DNA from: Lingula anatina
Taxonomy: Eukaryota > Brachiopoda > Lingulata > Lingulida > Lingulidae
Assembly (NCBI RefSeq): GCF_001039355.2
Contig: NW_019775125.1
Location: 280,780-344,779 of the forward strand
Reading direction: 5' to 3'
DNA: 64,000 bases
Shown: positions 37,574 to 50,120 of the stretch, one piece after another
Layout of the letters: the number at the start of each line of letters is the position of its first letter
Numbering within the stretch: position 1 is the first letter of the stretch
The notes under the pieces: model-generated
Databases searched by the model: none
What the model was told of the DNA's origin: nothing
Seen by the model: the letters and a program-made list of their open reading frames with translations, nothing else
Program-made: the position numbers and the translations under genes

Positions 37574-38434
37574 GCTTATGAGAGTGGAATTACATCCCAA
37601 AGTACAGTTCCTGGGGGGGGGATCACCCGGGGGGGGGGTGTCTGGGAGGATTTGTCCGTGGGGGCGATTGTCCTAGAATTATGCAAGCGCACAGTACCCC
37701 CGCTCTAACCGTTATCAACTGAACTAGTACCTACGGATGGTAGGAAAGCGCAGACCTCAAGGGTGCAACGTTTTGTTGCCAGCTGCATTGTGATTTCGAT
37801 GTTATAGATTCAGAATAATCATGATATTACAGACAATTAATCTAAGTTTATGTTTTGAACACGTTTATTAGTTTATGTAGCGAGAATGGCTTTAACATCC
37901 CTCAAAGTCAAAGTGGAACACATCTACGGTACTCCGAGAACGTTCGAATTGGATATATGGTTTGCTGTGCAAATGTTTCGAGTTTATTATTCTCTTTTTA
38001 TTCTGTTCTTCTTTAAAATATAATGATATAAGATAATATAATAGGTGTTAATTCCATCGCTATACTGAAGTTTTACAAGAGTTTTATTCTATATCCAAAG
38101 TACTGATATTTTATTCAGTGTGCAAAGGTAATTTTATATACAAGAGACGATGAGTGACGTTCAGCTGTAACGCTAATCGCTTGATTAACTGAAGATCTAT
38201 AACGTACCGGTATAAGCCTATCATTATATTCCATAAAGCCCCAGGTTGTAATGCTCCCCATCCCCACCCTACATGTGATGGTGAATTTTCACAGAAATCT
38301 TCAAACAAAATTATAATAAACTACACCACTCTTGATTTACTTTACCATCCACTATTTCTTCTTTTTTCTTTGAATTTTTAATGGGTATTACGTTCATAAC
38401 TCTACTGGTGTATTTAATATTTTATATATAAATC

Positions 38435-38540
38435 AAGAATGATGTGAATTTTTCTTCAGTCAACAGCTGATATTGAGATAGGTTTTACCTCCAATATTTC
38501 GATGTTAGCTGTTGACTGAAGAAAAATTCACATCATTCTT
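38435..38540. repeat. Perfect 34-base inverted repeat
   Basis: Arms 38435-38468 and 38507-38540 are exact reverse complements (aagaatgatgtgaatttttc... / ...gaaaaattcacatcattctt), separated by 38 bases. Part of the loop (ttacctccaatatttc) recurs near 52230. Confidence 0.85.
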
Positions 38541-38829
38541 ATAACTTAACACAGCTGATGAAATTCTTCTCTGACTTATATATAATTTGATTTTCTTTAC
38601 AACACAATGAGTACAATGTGTAGAATACTTTACCTTGAATAGGATGTAGTATGTAGCTTGAAGATGAACAACAGCTGGATTTGTCAGGATTATCAATTAG
38701 TATTTTTTTAACTTGTTATGGCAAGTAGGTATCTTTACTACATGTTCATAGACCAGTATCTTGCCCTTGCATAACACCTGCCATTATGGCTGTATTAATA
38801 TTTAGAAGGATAACCACGTGACCTGATGT

Positions 38830-39210
38830 GCCCACCATCCGTCCGGGCACAGACTCAGTAATCCCCTAGGTTTATGCTGAACCAGGCTCAAAAGACATTT
38901 GGGTTAGAGCCTCTCCGTTAAGGGATAGTTCTTCGCTAAAATATTTCAGAATCTCATCTCAAAGGTTTTTATTGGGGTTTGCACCTGGTGATTGGACAGG
39001 CTAATGCACCCTGATAATGCCGTACTGCTCAAGTCACTCTTGTACAGCCGAGGGCCTGAAGGGTACCGTCCCATTGGACTACATGTGGCATCAATGTGAA
39101 GCGCGGTCCAGCCACAGCACCGGTTCCTTCAAACCTTTGACACTTTTATTGGTGAGTTCCAAGCTGACATATCACCGTTAAGGGTTTTGTAGCCAATGGC
39201 CAGCCCCAAC
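38830..39210 (-). pseudogene. Decayed Tc1/mariner-type transposase
   Basis: On the minus strand one frame reads LEQYGIIRVH-stop-PVQSP, GANPNKNL-stop-DEILKYFSEE. This aligns with the Tc1 pattern (W-P-x-Q-S-P-D-L-N-P-I-E-N-L-W) around the last catalytic acid. Stops replace both Trp positions, so it is dead. The related parts of S1 and S3 keep only fragments. Confidence 0.6.
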
Positions 39211-41375
39211 TCCGACCAAAAAACAAAAAGAAGTGCTGTGCAAGGTTTCGTGTTAGAGGTATTTACACTAATATTGCACTTGCGTCAAATTTTAATTTTC
39301 ACATCTTAAAAGACGTCAATGCAGCAATTTCGGAAAATTTCAGAACTGAAATCTAGCAACATGATGCTATCGATACCTGATAATTCTGGGTCAAGCACGA
39401 ACAACAAAAGATGCGCATGGCATAATTTGTCTTTTCAGAGGAAAATTGTCAGTACCCTGAACAAGAAAAAGAGATGCTAAGAAATACCTCGGATACGAAC
39501 CGGCTTTCTCCCAACAGATTTATGGGAATATGATGAAATGATAAAAACTTAGTTTATGTCTGCATATTTCGCAATTTGTTGAAAAACCTCCGAGAGTGGA
39601 CAGACAGACAGAAAGACAGACAGAGAAGATCAGTTTCTATTAATGAAAGCAAAATTTTAATCGTTAAAATGTGGCACTGAAGTGTGTTGAAGTAGATTAT
39701 AAAATAATACAAATAAAGTTTGATTGGAGTGAAAACATAGTATATAAAAGCAAATCTATAAGTGTTACTTAACCGAATGGTTTCAAGTAGATTTTGTTAA
39801 ATGCTTAGTTTTTTTCACAATGACTCCTCCAAATTATACTGATTGAAGATGTTTAAGAGTTTAAACATAATTGTAAATTACCAAATACTTAAACAATAAG
39901 GATCGCATATGTGAACTATTTGGTTCATTGCAGAAAAAAAACTTCTTGCTTTACGCCTGGAATGTTATTCTTATAACAACTGCATAATCTATTTGTTTGA
40001 TCGCACATATATCTTCAAAACTGATATGTTTAAAGTAAAATAATATATTAATCAGTTAAGAAATGACTGAAATTGATTAGCCTACTCATTGGTCTTGTCA
40101 CACTTCACACAACTAGATGCAAAATTGAGGTAGAAGGGTATCTCTGATTCCAGTGCAACTCATTTAAAATACGTTAATTGAGGATCATTTAATGGAAAGC
40201 ACAGTCTTATTCAATATCAATCTCAACTTACCAAGAGATACCACAGCATCTTTGGGTTTTTGCAAGCGGTGACGTCTATTTGAATAAGCTGACAAGGTGG
40301 TGTATGCTGTTCTTTCTTGAAGAGTCACTTTCTAAACTAACTTGTGCAAATACTATCTCTCAGTGATTACGCGTCAGATCTTTACGGTGCAGACTACAAT
40401 GTCAGTCAAGAGAATTGGGAGGGGTCTCCAGTCCTAATATGGTATTTCAGCAACAAGCTGTTATTTATGTACCCCTAGTCCCTAAAGCCGACGGAAACCA
40501 AATGCCTTTGCAGCAAACCTAGGTATTAAGATAGTTAACCTGAGAAAGCAGGGTGCAGGTAAGACGGATTTTCATCCTGGCCTGTGCACTGCACCCCCTT
40601 CTGCAAGCTTTCTACGGTCGAAAAGAAGCATTGTTAGGTGGGTGATGGAATGGCCAAGTTGAGTAATATTTGTCGCTACTCCCATCAAGTAAAAAAGGAA
40701 ATTCAAACGTCAAAGATAATGTTTATGAATTTTTGATTATTTTCGTAAATAAGGGTTTTATTACGCAGCAGCATTGAGTCTTCTTTCACTCAGTCCTAGA
40801 AAAAAATATGATTAGAAAATCTGCTGATAAATTTGCTTGGTCACCAACATTCTTGGCAACTAAATGGTTTTCATTAATCATGGGATCTCTTATCAGTTTG
40901 AACTTAATTTTTCTTACCTTTGGCAGTACCCACTGCTCAAAGTACAGTAATCATCATTACTACAAGAAAACAATTATTTTATGTATATCTCACAGTTTAG
41001 TTATTGATTTTGCACGAGTTCACATTGTTTTTCGGCTCTAAAATTCATTTTGTGTTCCATTATTTCTAGTTCGAATTTCTTAGTCGAATCTTTGAACAAC
41101 AATGTGTAAAGATTTTAACAGAAGATATGATCCCAAGAATTTTAGAGACTGATTAAGATTTTTTTTTAATTTGGACTTGTAAAAATCTTGTTTAATTAAT
41201 GAGAAAAAATCTTGTTTAATGAATGGGGAAAACTAACAATATTATACAGATATATCAAGAGCGAGAGATTCCAAAAGCTTTTTTTCTATAAGAAATATTA
41301 TGTACACATTAACATTTATTTGTCAATATTTTGTAACTTTACATTTGATATTTGTTGAATGACAATTTTTTTATA

Positions 41376-41434
41376 CAGACTTGACATTTAATATGGAATA
41401 TTTCAGTTCTAAAGCTATACCTAGGTAAAAATGC

Positions 41435-41469
<35 letters not shown>

Positions 41470-43322
41470 TCAGATCTCACATAAAATATCTGACTGGAGA
41501 AGTATGAAGTCAGGTGTGTCGCTACCAGTTAACTGACTACCAAGTCTGTCGCACTGCTGCATTGTGTAATATGCAGTGATTTCATTGGCTAGTACTTCTT
41601 TGGGCTGGTCAAGGCTTAGCTTTGATGAAGAATGGTTCTTTCAAAAAAGTACCCATATGTCGGCAACTACTGTATCGAAGAATCTGAAATTTTGCATGCA
41701 AGCAGACGGTTTTGCAGTGCGTAAAATGAGCTAAGCAGTGTTTTATAAAATTGATAAGCTGTGCCAGAATGGCGCAAAAAAGACAGACATTGCCAGATAG
41801 ATTATTGTTTCAAACAGTCTGCACAGTTTTATGCCCAGACTGATGCACCTACACAGAGGCCACGCCCAATGTATCGACATCTTACCAACAGGGTACAGGA
41901 CTCACTGTCCTTCAGGATGTGCTGCTGCAATTAAACCAAAACCACTCAGTCTGTTTTGAATGAAGGGTAAATTGTTACCAAAACGCGTTTTTCAAGGCTC
42001 ATAGCCAGGCCTACCCAACTACCAGACTCGGCACCGAATGATCCTGAATTCACCGGTAGATCAGACCACACTACCCGTTTTCAAGGTGTGTGTCAGATCG
42101 CATTACACAGTATCATACCCTGAACAAATTTTGAGTGGTGATGCAATGCTTTTCAACCCCGCTGAGAATCGTCACTATCACATCGCGTACTAGGCAACAG
42201 CGGTGTCACGTCTGATACTGTGAAATGCGTACTGATACACACCTTGAAAACGGGTAGTGTGGTCCGATTTACCGGTGAATTCAGGATCATTCGGTGCCGA
42301 GTCTGGTAGTTGGGTAGGCCTGATAGCGAACATCAAAAGGGTTTCAGCAGGTTAGGGTATCAGGCGACCTCTGAGGAAGCTACTGTAAACAACAAAACAG
42401 CGTTTTCTGTTTCTCTATTGAATTGGGGACCATGACTGTTTCTGGGTAGAACACTGTAACTGCGTGGCTTTCTTTATTGAGGTCAGATTTTACCCGTACC
42501 GCTAAACTGGTCAAAACAGAGTTTACAGACATCCTGAAGGCGTGTGGCACTTCTTAAGTGACTAGGGTCATTGACACATCATTATTTGGAATTGGTAGCA
42601 CATTGGTGCCAAAACACAAATGGAAGTCAACGATGTAAACCTGAACCAGATCAAATAGAGGAATACTCTGGGAACCACTTGACCATCATTTGACAGCGGG
42701 CAATTTTAGGTTGCACGAAGAGGTTGCCGGTTCACACAGAGCACTTAACTTACAGAACCAAGGTAATGAACAGCTACCTTAGTCATTGAAACCGCCATAC
42801 TTAAACCACATAGACAATATGTGGGTGGGTCATTACTTGCTGAATCAACGGCCTGCTTGTCCTACAACACATCTGAACCAAATTGGTTTTAACCGTTGCC
42901 TGGAATTGTATTCCAGATTAAACTCTAAAAACATATCCTAAGGAATGCCTTGCCAATTGAAAGGTATGGTAAAAGCAAGATAAGGTCCGGCGTAATAGCG
43001 ACCATTGCTGTGACTTGACACTGAGATTAGGGGCCTTTGTGGGGCATGTAACTCTTTCAAAGACGATAATTTGGAAAACATTGAGATCAAAAATATCGCT
43101 TTCAATGGTTGTCATATGACTTAAAATAGGCAATGTATTTTTGTTTGCTTCACTGGCGAATTCAGTTTATGAACTGATGCCCCAATGACATCGAACAAAT
43201 TATCAAAAGTTTTAAAACACGATTTTAATCCTTATTTTCATTTATTCGTCAGCAAAATAGGAAAAAAACTGATGAATTATGGTATGGAGAAAATATTCCA
43301 TATTAAGTGTCAATTAAGTCTG
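41376..43322 (+). mobile_element. Tc1-type DNA transposon with a nested element
   Basis: The ends are inverted repeats (CAGACTTGACATTTAATATG on the left; the right end reads CATATTAAGTGTC...AAGTCTG), each next to a TA dinucleotide (41374-41375 and 43323-43324), the Tc1/mariner target. Removing the nested element (42006-42322) and one copy of its target duplication leaves about 1.6 kb, the usual Tc1 size. The plus strand has a decayed transposase: R-P-R-P-M-Y-R-H near 41855, and PPYLNHIDNMW at about 42792 for the SPDLNPIENLW motif. It has many stops and is not active. Confidence 0.75.
42006..42322. mobile_element. Non-autonomous element with long inverted repeats and 5-base target duplication
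   Basis: Arms of about 110 bases (left begins CAGGCCTACCCAACTACCAG) are near-perfect reverse complements. The flanks are ATAGC at 42001-42005 and ATAGC at 42323-42327. CAG ends and a 5-base duplication resemble hAT elements of the 5-base type; this assignment is tentative. It is inserted in the Tc1-type element. Confidence 0.8.
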
Positions 43323-46109
43323 TATAAAGAAGAACCAGCGACTGATAAACCCACTGGGGCTGGATGCGAAAAAACATTGTATGCACTATGATTTGTTCAA
43401 TGTATTAATGCACAAGTCACTCAAATAAACAAACATCATCATCATATAGCTACCTCAATATTTAAATATATAGCTAAAACACAGTTAAAGCTATATCATA
43501 TAGAGATATATTACATAAATTTCACTTCTCCTCATGAAACAGTAGCACAAACAACTAGCATTAACTTCAGGGAATAAACCAGTGCCCCATTTTTTTTTTT
43601 TTACAAGCACACCTTTAACATGTATCCAAGCCGTGATTCATTGATGTATTTTTACAGGTAGAATTTTATATACTTTATAAAATCGCAAATGTAATACAAT
43701 CTACATATGTGATACGAGGAAAGTGCAAAATATCCCGTGATCTGACACAACCATCTTATCAACTGGCCTGGTACATACAAATTTGGACGCTCATCACTGA
43801 ACATTACTTGGGAGCATGCGTCCTATTAACCCTAGCAGTGTGTGCCCTACGAATTCTATTCTTAGCAATGCACTCCCTATGACTGTATTCCCAGGACTTA
43901 GCGTCCCATAGGATCACATGTAGCATATCACTATGACGCGTTTCTTCCAAAGCACCAGCGCCTTCAAACGTTTAGCACTTTTTAGTGAGTTCCAAACTGA
44001 CTCATCATCGTTGCGGGCTTTAAAGAGAATGGCCACTCTCCAACTCCGACAAAAAAAGAAGGTCGTGCAAGGCTTTTAACGACGCACACGGTGACAGTAA
44101 GCCGGTTTATTCATTTTTTTTCTTGCTTTAAGCTCAAAATAAGTGAAATGTCTTCCTGGAGTACTGTAGGCTAATTGGCATTCATCAAATGGCAATGAGC
44201 AACTAACAAATACCTCGATCCTGAAAAGGCTTTATCATAACAGATTTATGTGAATAAGATGAAATGAGAAAACTTAGTTTACACATTTCGCAATTTGTTG
44301 AAAAGCCTTCGAGAGTAGACATATAGACAGAGAACATGTATTTGTATTTATGAAAGCAAAAATTTCAGTCATTGCAGTGAAGTGTATTGAAATGGATTCT
44401 AACATAATAAAAAATAAACTTTAAAATGTTTCTCCCACTCCTCTGCCAATTTAATACATACAAGTAAGCCCAGCTGAATTAATTTTGAGTTACTTAACGT
44501 AATACGTAAAAACAAATCAAAAAGTGTTACTTAACCGAACGGTTTTAAGTGCAGTTTCTTTAAAGCTTAGAGAATACGAAGGTCAGTGGGTTGGGTTTTT
44601 TCACAATGCTCTCTCAAATTTATGCTTAAAGTTTCATTGGAGTTCTTTTAAGAGTTTAAATATCCCTGTAAATTACACAAAATCATAATATTTTCTTCAA
44701 TCAGCAAATTCATAATAAATTAAGTGCTGCGTGTAGAAACTATAAACTATCATTGAGGACTCATATAGGTGTCGGTCTTTATTTTCTTTTGTGTTAGAAT
44801 ACACAAAAATCATTGAAGCACTGTCATCATATAAGACAAATTATATAAATCTGGATAATATCCTATTCAAAATGTAAATAATAAGTTGCGAATGTGAACG
44901 ATTTGGTTCATTGCGGAGAAAAAGCGAATGCCTCAGTAATTATTATTTTTTTACGCCTGGAACGTCTTTCTTATAACAATTGGATGATCCATTTTCTTTA
45001 ATATTTTTATATATATAAATATCTTCAAAACTGCTATGATTTAATTGCAATTATATCTTTATCAGTGAATTAATGACTGAACTTTATTAGCCTACTCATT
45101 GGTCTTGCCACACTTCACACAACATTGCGGTAGGAAGACATCTCTGATTCCCTTGCAACTCCTTTAAGATAAAGGATGAGTGCTGATAAGAGGCTAAAAG
45201 TGCCCATCTGTATCCATGAAAAATAAATTGTGAATGAATGAAAAAAATTATACCAAATTAATATTAAAGTCTTACACTTTTATGATCCACTGTATTTTTT
45301 TTTTAATTTTGAAATATCAAAAATTAATGATATATTTGAAAATCAGCTTGTCTTAGGGTTGGGCTTGATATTTACTCAAACATTTTCAGTCCATATGCTA
45401 GCAGCCGGCCATGTTTACTCCTGCCATGAGGTAGCTGCTACATGCTTACATAGGATGGGTAGACAGACAAAGTGTATCTTTTGTACAAAAAGAACAACTA
45501 CAAAAAACCGTAGGTCCTTGAAAAGGAAGCAGCGGTTAGAATTTGTAAAAAAAATTCAGTTGCAAGCAGAAAAGGAAAAATTCATTTTCATGTAATGCAT
45601 GCTAAAAAGGAAAATGTGGATGAGAAATGGAGTCTTTATACAGTTAGTATATTTTTTCCTATTCTTATTTCTTAGGATAAAGAAAGATAATTCTTCAGAT
45701 ATTCAAAGTTATATTAATTACGATAATAACAGACGTACATTTTAATTGTGGTGGCCCTTACTTTATATAGAGACCCATGCTATAGAGACCCTCTACACAT
45801 AGGGTGGGCTTGACCCACCCCACTCCTAATGGGCATGAGAGTACATGTTGCACAACTAAAGTCATTGTGTAAATACCCCCTTTTTACATCCGTTTTGCAT
45901 AAAAAGTAAAATAAAAGGCCCCACCTCACACACCCTAGGTTTGTTACTTATGACTAACCTTCCAGACAAGCATTATTTGCAGCACTTTTTTGTCAAAATG
46001 CTATGAATGGCTTCTGATATCAAGGAGACCAGTGAAAACCTATTGACTTGGTAAATAGTCCAAACGAGAGACCACCAGCCTATAATTAATTACCAGATGT
46101 TTACCAGAT

Positions 46110-46400
46110 AAAGCAAGCTAGCCACTATACTGATGAGCATCTGCTAGATGGCCAGTTAGAAATCAGCATGTTTAAGGATGTACCTAAATTAATCAGAGCC
46201 AAAATAGTTTATAAAGGCACACATCTAGCCACCAGTACAGCTTATGGACTCAGACCTCCCGTAGCAAAACTAGACCCATCAGTGGCTGGTACTATCAGTG
46301 TAAAGTAGGTTCCCAGACAGTTGGAAGTTGTGCACATATCACTTCAGTCCTGTGGTATATGGGTTTGCCAGAGGGCAGAGAAATAATCGGAAATTATGTT
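46110..46400 (+). pseudogene. Decayed transposon protein with SWIM-like zinc motif
   Basis: One frame reads YTDEHLLDGQLEISMFKDVP and KLIRAKIV. After a frame change, CKVGSQTVGSCAHITSVLWY appears. This is the C-x-C-K-x-G-x-R-T-x-G-C-C-A-H pattern followed by V-L-W-Y-L-G found in a widespread family of transposon-encoded proteins. Frameshifts and stops show that it is a relic. The exact superfamily is not decided. Confidence 0.55.
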
Positions 46401-48156
46401 GTGGAGAAGGCTATTTGGATGCTTCATATTTACCAATATCAAATAATGATAGTATAAGCGAGATCGAAAGTTTTTTAGACAGCACATCTGATTGATTATC
46501 TATTGTTTCTTACAAATTTTTTATTCTCATATTTTTTTTATATTTTGTATAATGTAACTATTGCAATGCGTTCTATACAAGGTACATGTTACACATATAA
46601 TCACATGATGTACTTTTTTTGATGAATTAATTTCACTGTAATACAGATATTTTTACTTTATCATTATTTTCGAAGAATTTATACCTTATGTATTTTATGG
46701 CTATTGAAAACATTCCAAATAGTAATTTAGAGTGATTTTACAAATTATTTTTTGTTACTGTAACGGCTTTTTGCTTTCAGCATTTTTTGCTATTCTTTAC
46801 AGAATATATATTGGTCATCAATACAATTATTTAGACCAACATATGCTGGTCAGAGAAAAAGTTACATAAAATGAATAAATATGCCGAAAGAAGTTGCCCT
46901 AGTTACAAGACTTTTATACAGTGAAATCAGTGATGGCTTATGTGAGAAAATACCGTAATACAACACCCATCCCCTCTCTTCTCTTGGAATTAAAAAAATA
47001 CAATTTCTTTCCCATTTACTCGTGCTCTTTTTACACCACAAGGCACATTTCATTAGAAAAAATCATGCATACAAAAGGTAAATTTGGCTACCCCCCCCAC
47101 ACACACACACACATATAACTCACTAAAAATAATAAGTATCGATGCCTCAAACCAAATAATATTTTTTTCATGCAACAAATGTATGCATAAACTTTATAAT
47201 AACAAATTATTTTTAAATTTTGACGATGTGCACTTTGCCAACGGTTACCAGCACTCATCCTTTAGGGAGGATCATTTAATGTAAAGCATGAAGTTTTATT
47301 CAATTTCAAACTTAACTTACCAGTAGATACGGCAGCATCTTTTGGTGTTTGCAAGCGTTGTCGTCCATATGAATATCTTGACAAGATGGTATGTGCTGTT
47401 CTTTCTTGAAATTCTCTTTCTAAACTAATTTGTGCAAATACTATTTCTTAGTGAATACGTGTCAAATATTTACAGCGCACGCTATCATGTCAGTCAAGAA
47501 TAATGGGCGGGTACTTTTTCCAAAAATGGTGTTTCAACAACCAGCTGTTGCCCTTGTATCCCAAGTGTCTAAGGCTGACGGAAACCAAATGCCATTTCAG
47601 CAGAGCTAGGTATTCAGAAAGTAAATCTAAAAGGCAGGATGATAATAATACGGAGTCTCATCCTGGCCTGTGCATTTTCCCTGCTGTAATGCTCACTACG
47701 GTCTAAAAACAGCAGCATTAGGTGGGTAATGGAATGGCCAAGTTGAGTAACATACGCGTTTTTAAGAATAATGTATTTAAATAATCTTTTTTTTTATTGT
47801 GATAACAAATTAATTTTTTACGTATTGAATGGATGAGGCCTTTAAATGTTTTCAAAGCATGACCAACTGCCAGGAAGAATGTCCAGGTTGATAAAAAAAG
47901 GAATGGACAGAGCTTCGTAAAACTTTCATCTCCATTTATCAATTTCCCACAGCTGAAGATAGCTTGAAAGATTGACTAGGTAAACACCAATTTTTAAATA
48001 TAAAAAGTGTTATATTAATACAACTGTTTTCTTTCTCTCTTCATTAAAGCCACGTTTTTCCGTTGCTCTCTGAAGCCATGCTGCCCACCAAGTACCCATC
48101 TTATTTAGCGGGTTTTGCTATGTTGTTATTATTCTTGTCAATGGTGTCTACACTAA

Positions 48157-48323
48157 GGCCCTATTCAGAATAAGGAACTAAATTGTCCGAGGGTCACATA
48201 TGTCTTGAATAATTCCCCACTGGATATCTGTTTAGTGTCTATTAGCGGATTAGACTGCAAGCTTGGTAGTGGGTTGACCATGTTTGACCCTCGGACTAGT
48301 AAGTCCCCTATACTGAATGGGGC
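48157..48323. mobile_element. Miniature inverted-repeat element, family GTCCGAGGG, copy 1
   Basis: The ends ggccctattcagaata and tactgaatggggc are inverted; inside, gtccgagggtcacatatg faces catgtttgaccctcggac. It also has ctattagcggattagac. No coding frame. Confidence 0.7.
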
Positions 48324-48358
48324 AAAAGACCCCATTCCCATAAAAACACCATCGATCT

Positions 48359-48519
48359 ACCTGGATCGACTCAATTCTGTTGGGACTCTCCCTAAGTGCT
48401 ACCAGCTTAATTGAAAGACACGCCCCCTTTTGTTTCCAATGTACTCGTATAATCAAGGTGTGTTAATCTGTTAAGCTGATTGCACTCAAGGAGACTCCGA
48501 GCAGAGTTGGGTAGATCCG
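48359..48519. mobile_element. Hairpin element related to the GATCGATC family
   Basis: Imperfect arms: ctggatcgactcaattctgt with gggactctccctaagtgc on the left, cactcaaggagactccgagc with agagttgggtagatccgag on the right. Weaker than the copy at 17427-17595. Confidence 0.45.
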
Positions 48520-48897
48520 AGTAGACTCGTGGTGTTTATGGGAGGGCACCATTATATTGCACTTCGTCACTTTTAATAACAGACATCAATACAGCCGCAT
48601 ACCAAGTGCCCCTCTTTGAGGAGAAATTCTGCAACGTTCAGGACATAATGACCCTCATGATAGCCGGGAATTCTGGGTCAAAGACGTTCAGAAAAATATG
48701 CGCATGACATAATATTTCTTCTCTGAGAAAAATTGTCGCTACTCCCATTCAGTAAAAAAGGAAAAGGTAGGGTTTGTTATGAATTTTTGATGGCTGCATA
48801 GCGACAGGTGGTGTGTTTTGCGAAAATAAGGGTTTTATTACGCAGCAGCATTGAGTCTTCTTTTTGGGCTCATTCTTAATGAAATTATAGTTCTGTG

Positions 48898-49048
48898 TAG
48901 ATCGATCCAACTCCGCAGGGGCTGTCACTGAATGCAATCAGATAAATAGATTGACCTTTGGTTTTGGGTAGAATACAAAAAAGCTGGTGATTATTGGAAA
49001 CAAGAGGAGGAGCGTTAATCAGTTTATCACAGAGATGGATCCATCTAC
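48898..49048. mobile_element. Hairpin element with TAGATCGATCC ends
   Basis: Left end tagatcgatccaactccgca and right end agagatggatccatcta. S1 lacks it at the matching place (about 12945-12955), so it inserted after the blocks separated, or was lost from S1. Confidence 0.5.
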
Positions 49049-49362
49049 GAAAGGCGATACTGTTATTGGGAATGAGCTCTTATTCAGCCTTATGAAAAAT
49101 ATACAATTCACTAAGTAGATTTTTAATTCCTATATATCGCACTACATTAAATATTTCAGCTCGGTTTACAGTGGACATTTTTTGCCAAGATACAGTCTAC
49201 GTGTTAACGCTCTCTCTTCCCTGGGGAGGATGCAACCCGGCTGCCGTAGGAGTCACACTAACGAACATTGTCTTTCGCTGCCAGACCAGGAACTTTACTC
49301 CTGCTTTAACCCTAAGTCCCAAGCAGGGGGAAAACAGTGCCTGTTGTCCCCCTGCTTGGCAC

Positions 49363-49439
49363 TTCCCGGGGATGTACCATTTTTTTCATTAACGGTACCC
49401 GGTACCCGTTAATGAAGAAATGGTACATCCCCGGGGAGG
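49363..49439. repeat. Palindrome around GGTACC
   Basis: cccggggatgtaccatt and cattaacggtacc are answered by ggtacccgttaatg and aatggtacatccccgggg. S1 (about 13080-13115) has only the right half. A second small inverted repeat (aagcaggggg / ccccctgctt) lies just before it at 49321-49357. Confidence 0.7.
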
Positions 49440-49956
49440 ACGAAGCCACCTCCTCCCGCTTTGGAGGCGGACACCCTGACAACAAGGTCATTGCTAGATG
49501 TTTCTAAGGCTTGGCCTTCCACATGTTTGATACCCAATTGTTGCAAACCATATTTTATTAACCAAAGAATCTCTGAAAGGTTTTTATCAGATTGAAATCA
49601 TTCCCCTACCTTCGACAGCACATACTGACTTAAACAGCTGTAGGTTCTGTCATCATATTTTCTGCAAGAAAACAATTATTTTAGACAAGTCTCACAGTTG
49701 AGTTATTGGTTTTGCGTCTGTCCATGATATTTTTGTTTCTTTTACAGCCTCAAACTACCAGTGTTTTGGATTTAAATATCTTATTCTAGTCATTGAACAG
49801 TAACATGGAAAAGATAAGTATACAATTTTCCCTAGCATTCACGTAATTTGATAAGCTACCAACAGATCAAACTTATTCTTGTAAAACAATAAAACAAACA
49901 ATGCCACTTCAGTCCCGCTTATGCTGTCACTGTCTCATTTTTTAATGCACACCGAT

Positions 49957-50120
49957 GCTCCATTCATTTTTGGGGACTAACTAGTCCGAGGGTCAAACAT
50001 GGCGAGCCACAAAAAAGCTAGCCGTCTAATCCGCTATTAGACACTCTAGTAGGGAAGTGTTTAGGTGGGTCGCCCATATTTGGCCCTCTGACTAGTTAGC
50101 CCCCTATTCTGAATGAGGCC
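49957..50120. mobile_element. Miniature inverted-repeat element, family GTCCGAGGG, copy 2
   Basis: Same family as 48157-48323: ctaactagtccgagggtcaa faces ggccctctgactagttag, and the ends gctccattca and gaatgaggcc are inverted. It also has taatccgctattagacac. Confidence 0.7.

Larger units (their letters stand above)
37574..41375. repeat. Spacer block S2 (related to S1 and S3)
   Basis: Related to S1 over about 39110-41120 (against 10260-12780), in the same orientation. No supported gene. It contains a perfect inverted repeat (38435-38540), a decayed Tc1-type transposase (38830-39210) and a broken copy of the candidate exons (about 40060-40320). Confidence 0.55.

Noticed and set aside
37342-37581. 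Plus frame across the N run
   Set aside because: Most of it is undetermined sequence and poly-T.
45359-45595. 78-codon plus frame in S3
   Set aside because: Low-complexity Lys/Arg-rich end, no homologous frame in S1 or S2 and no recognisable domain.
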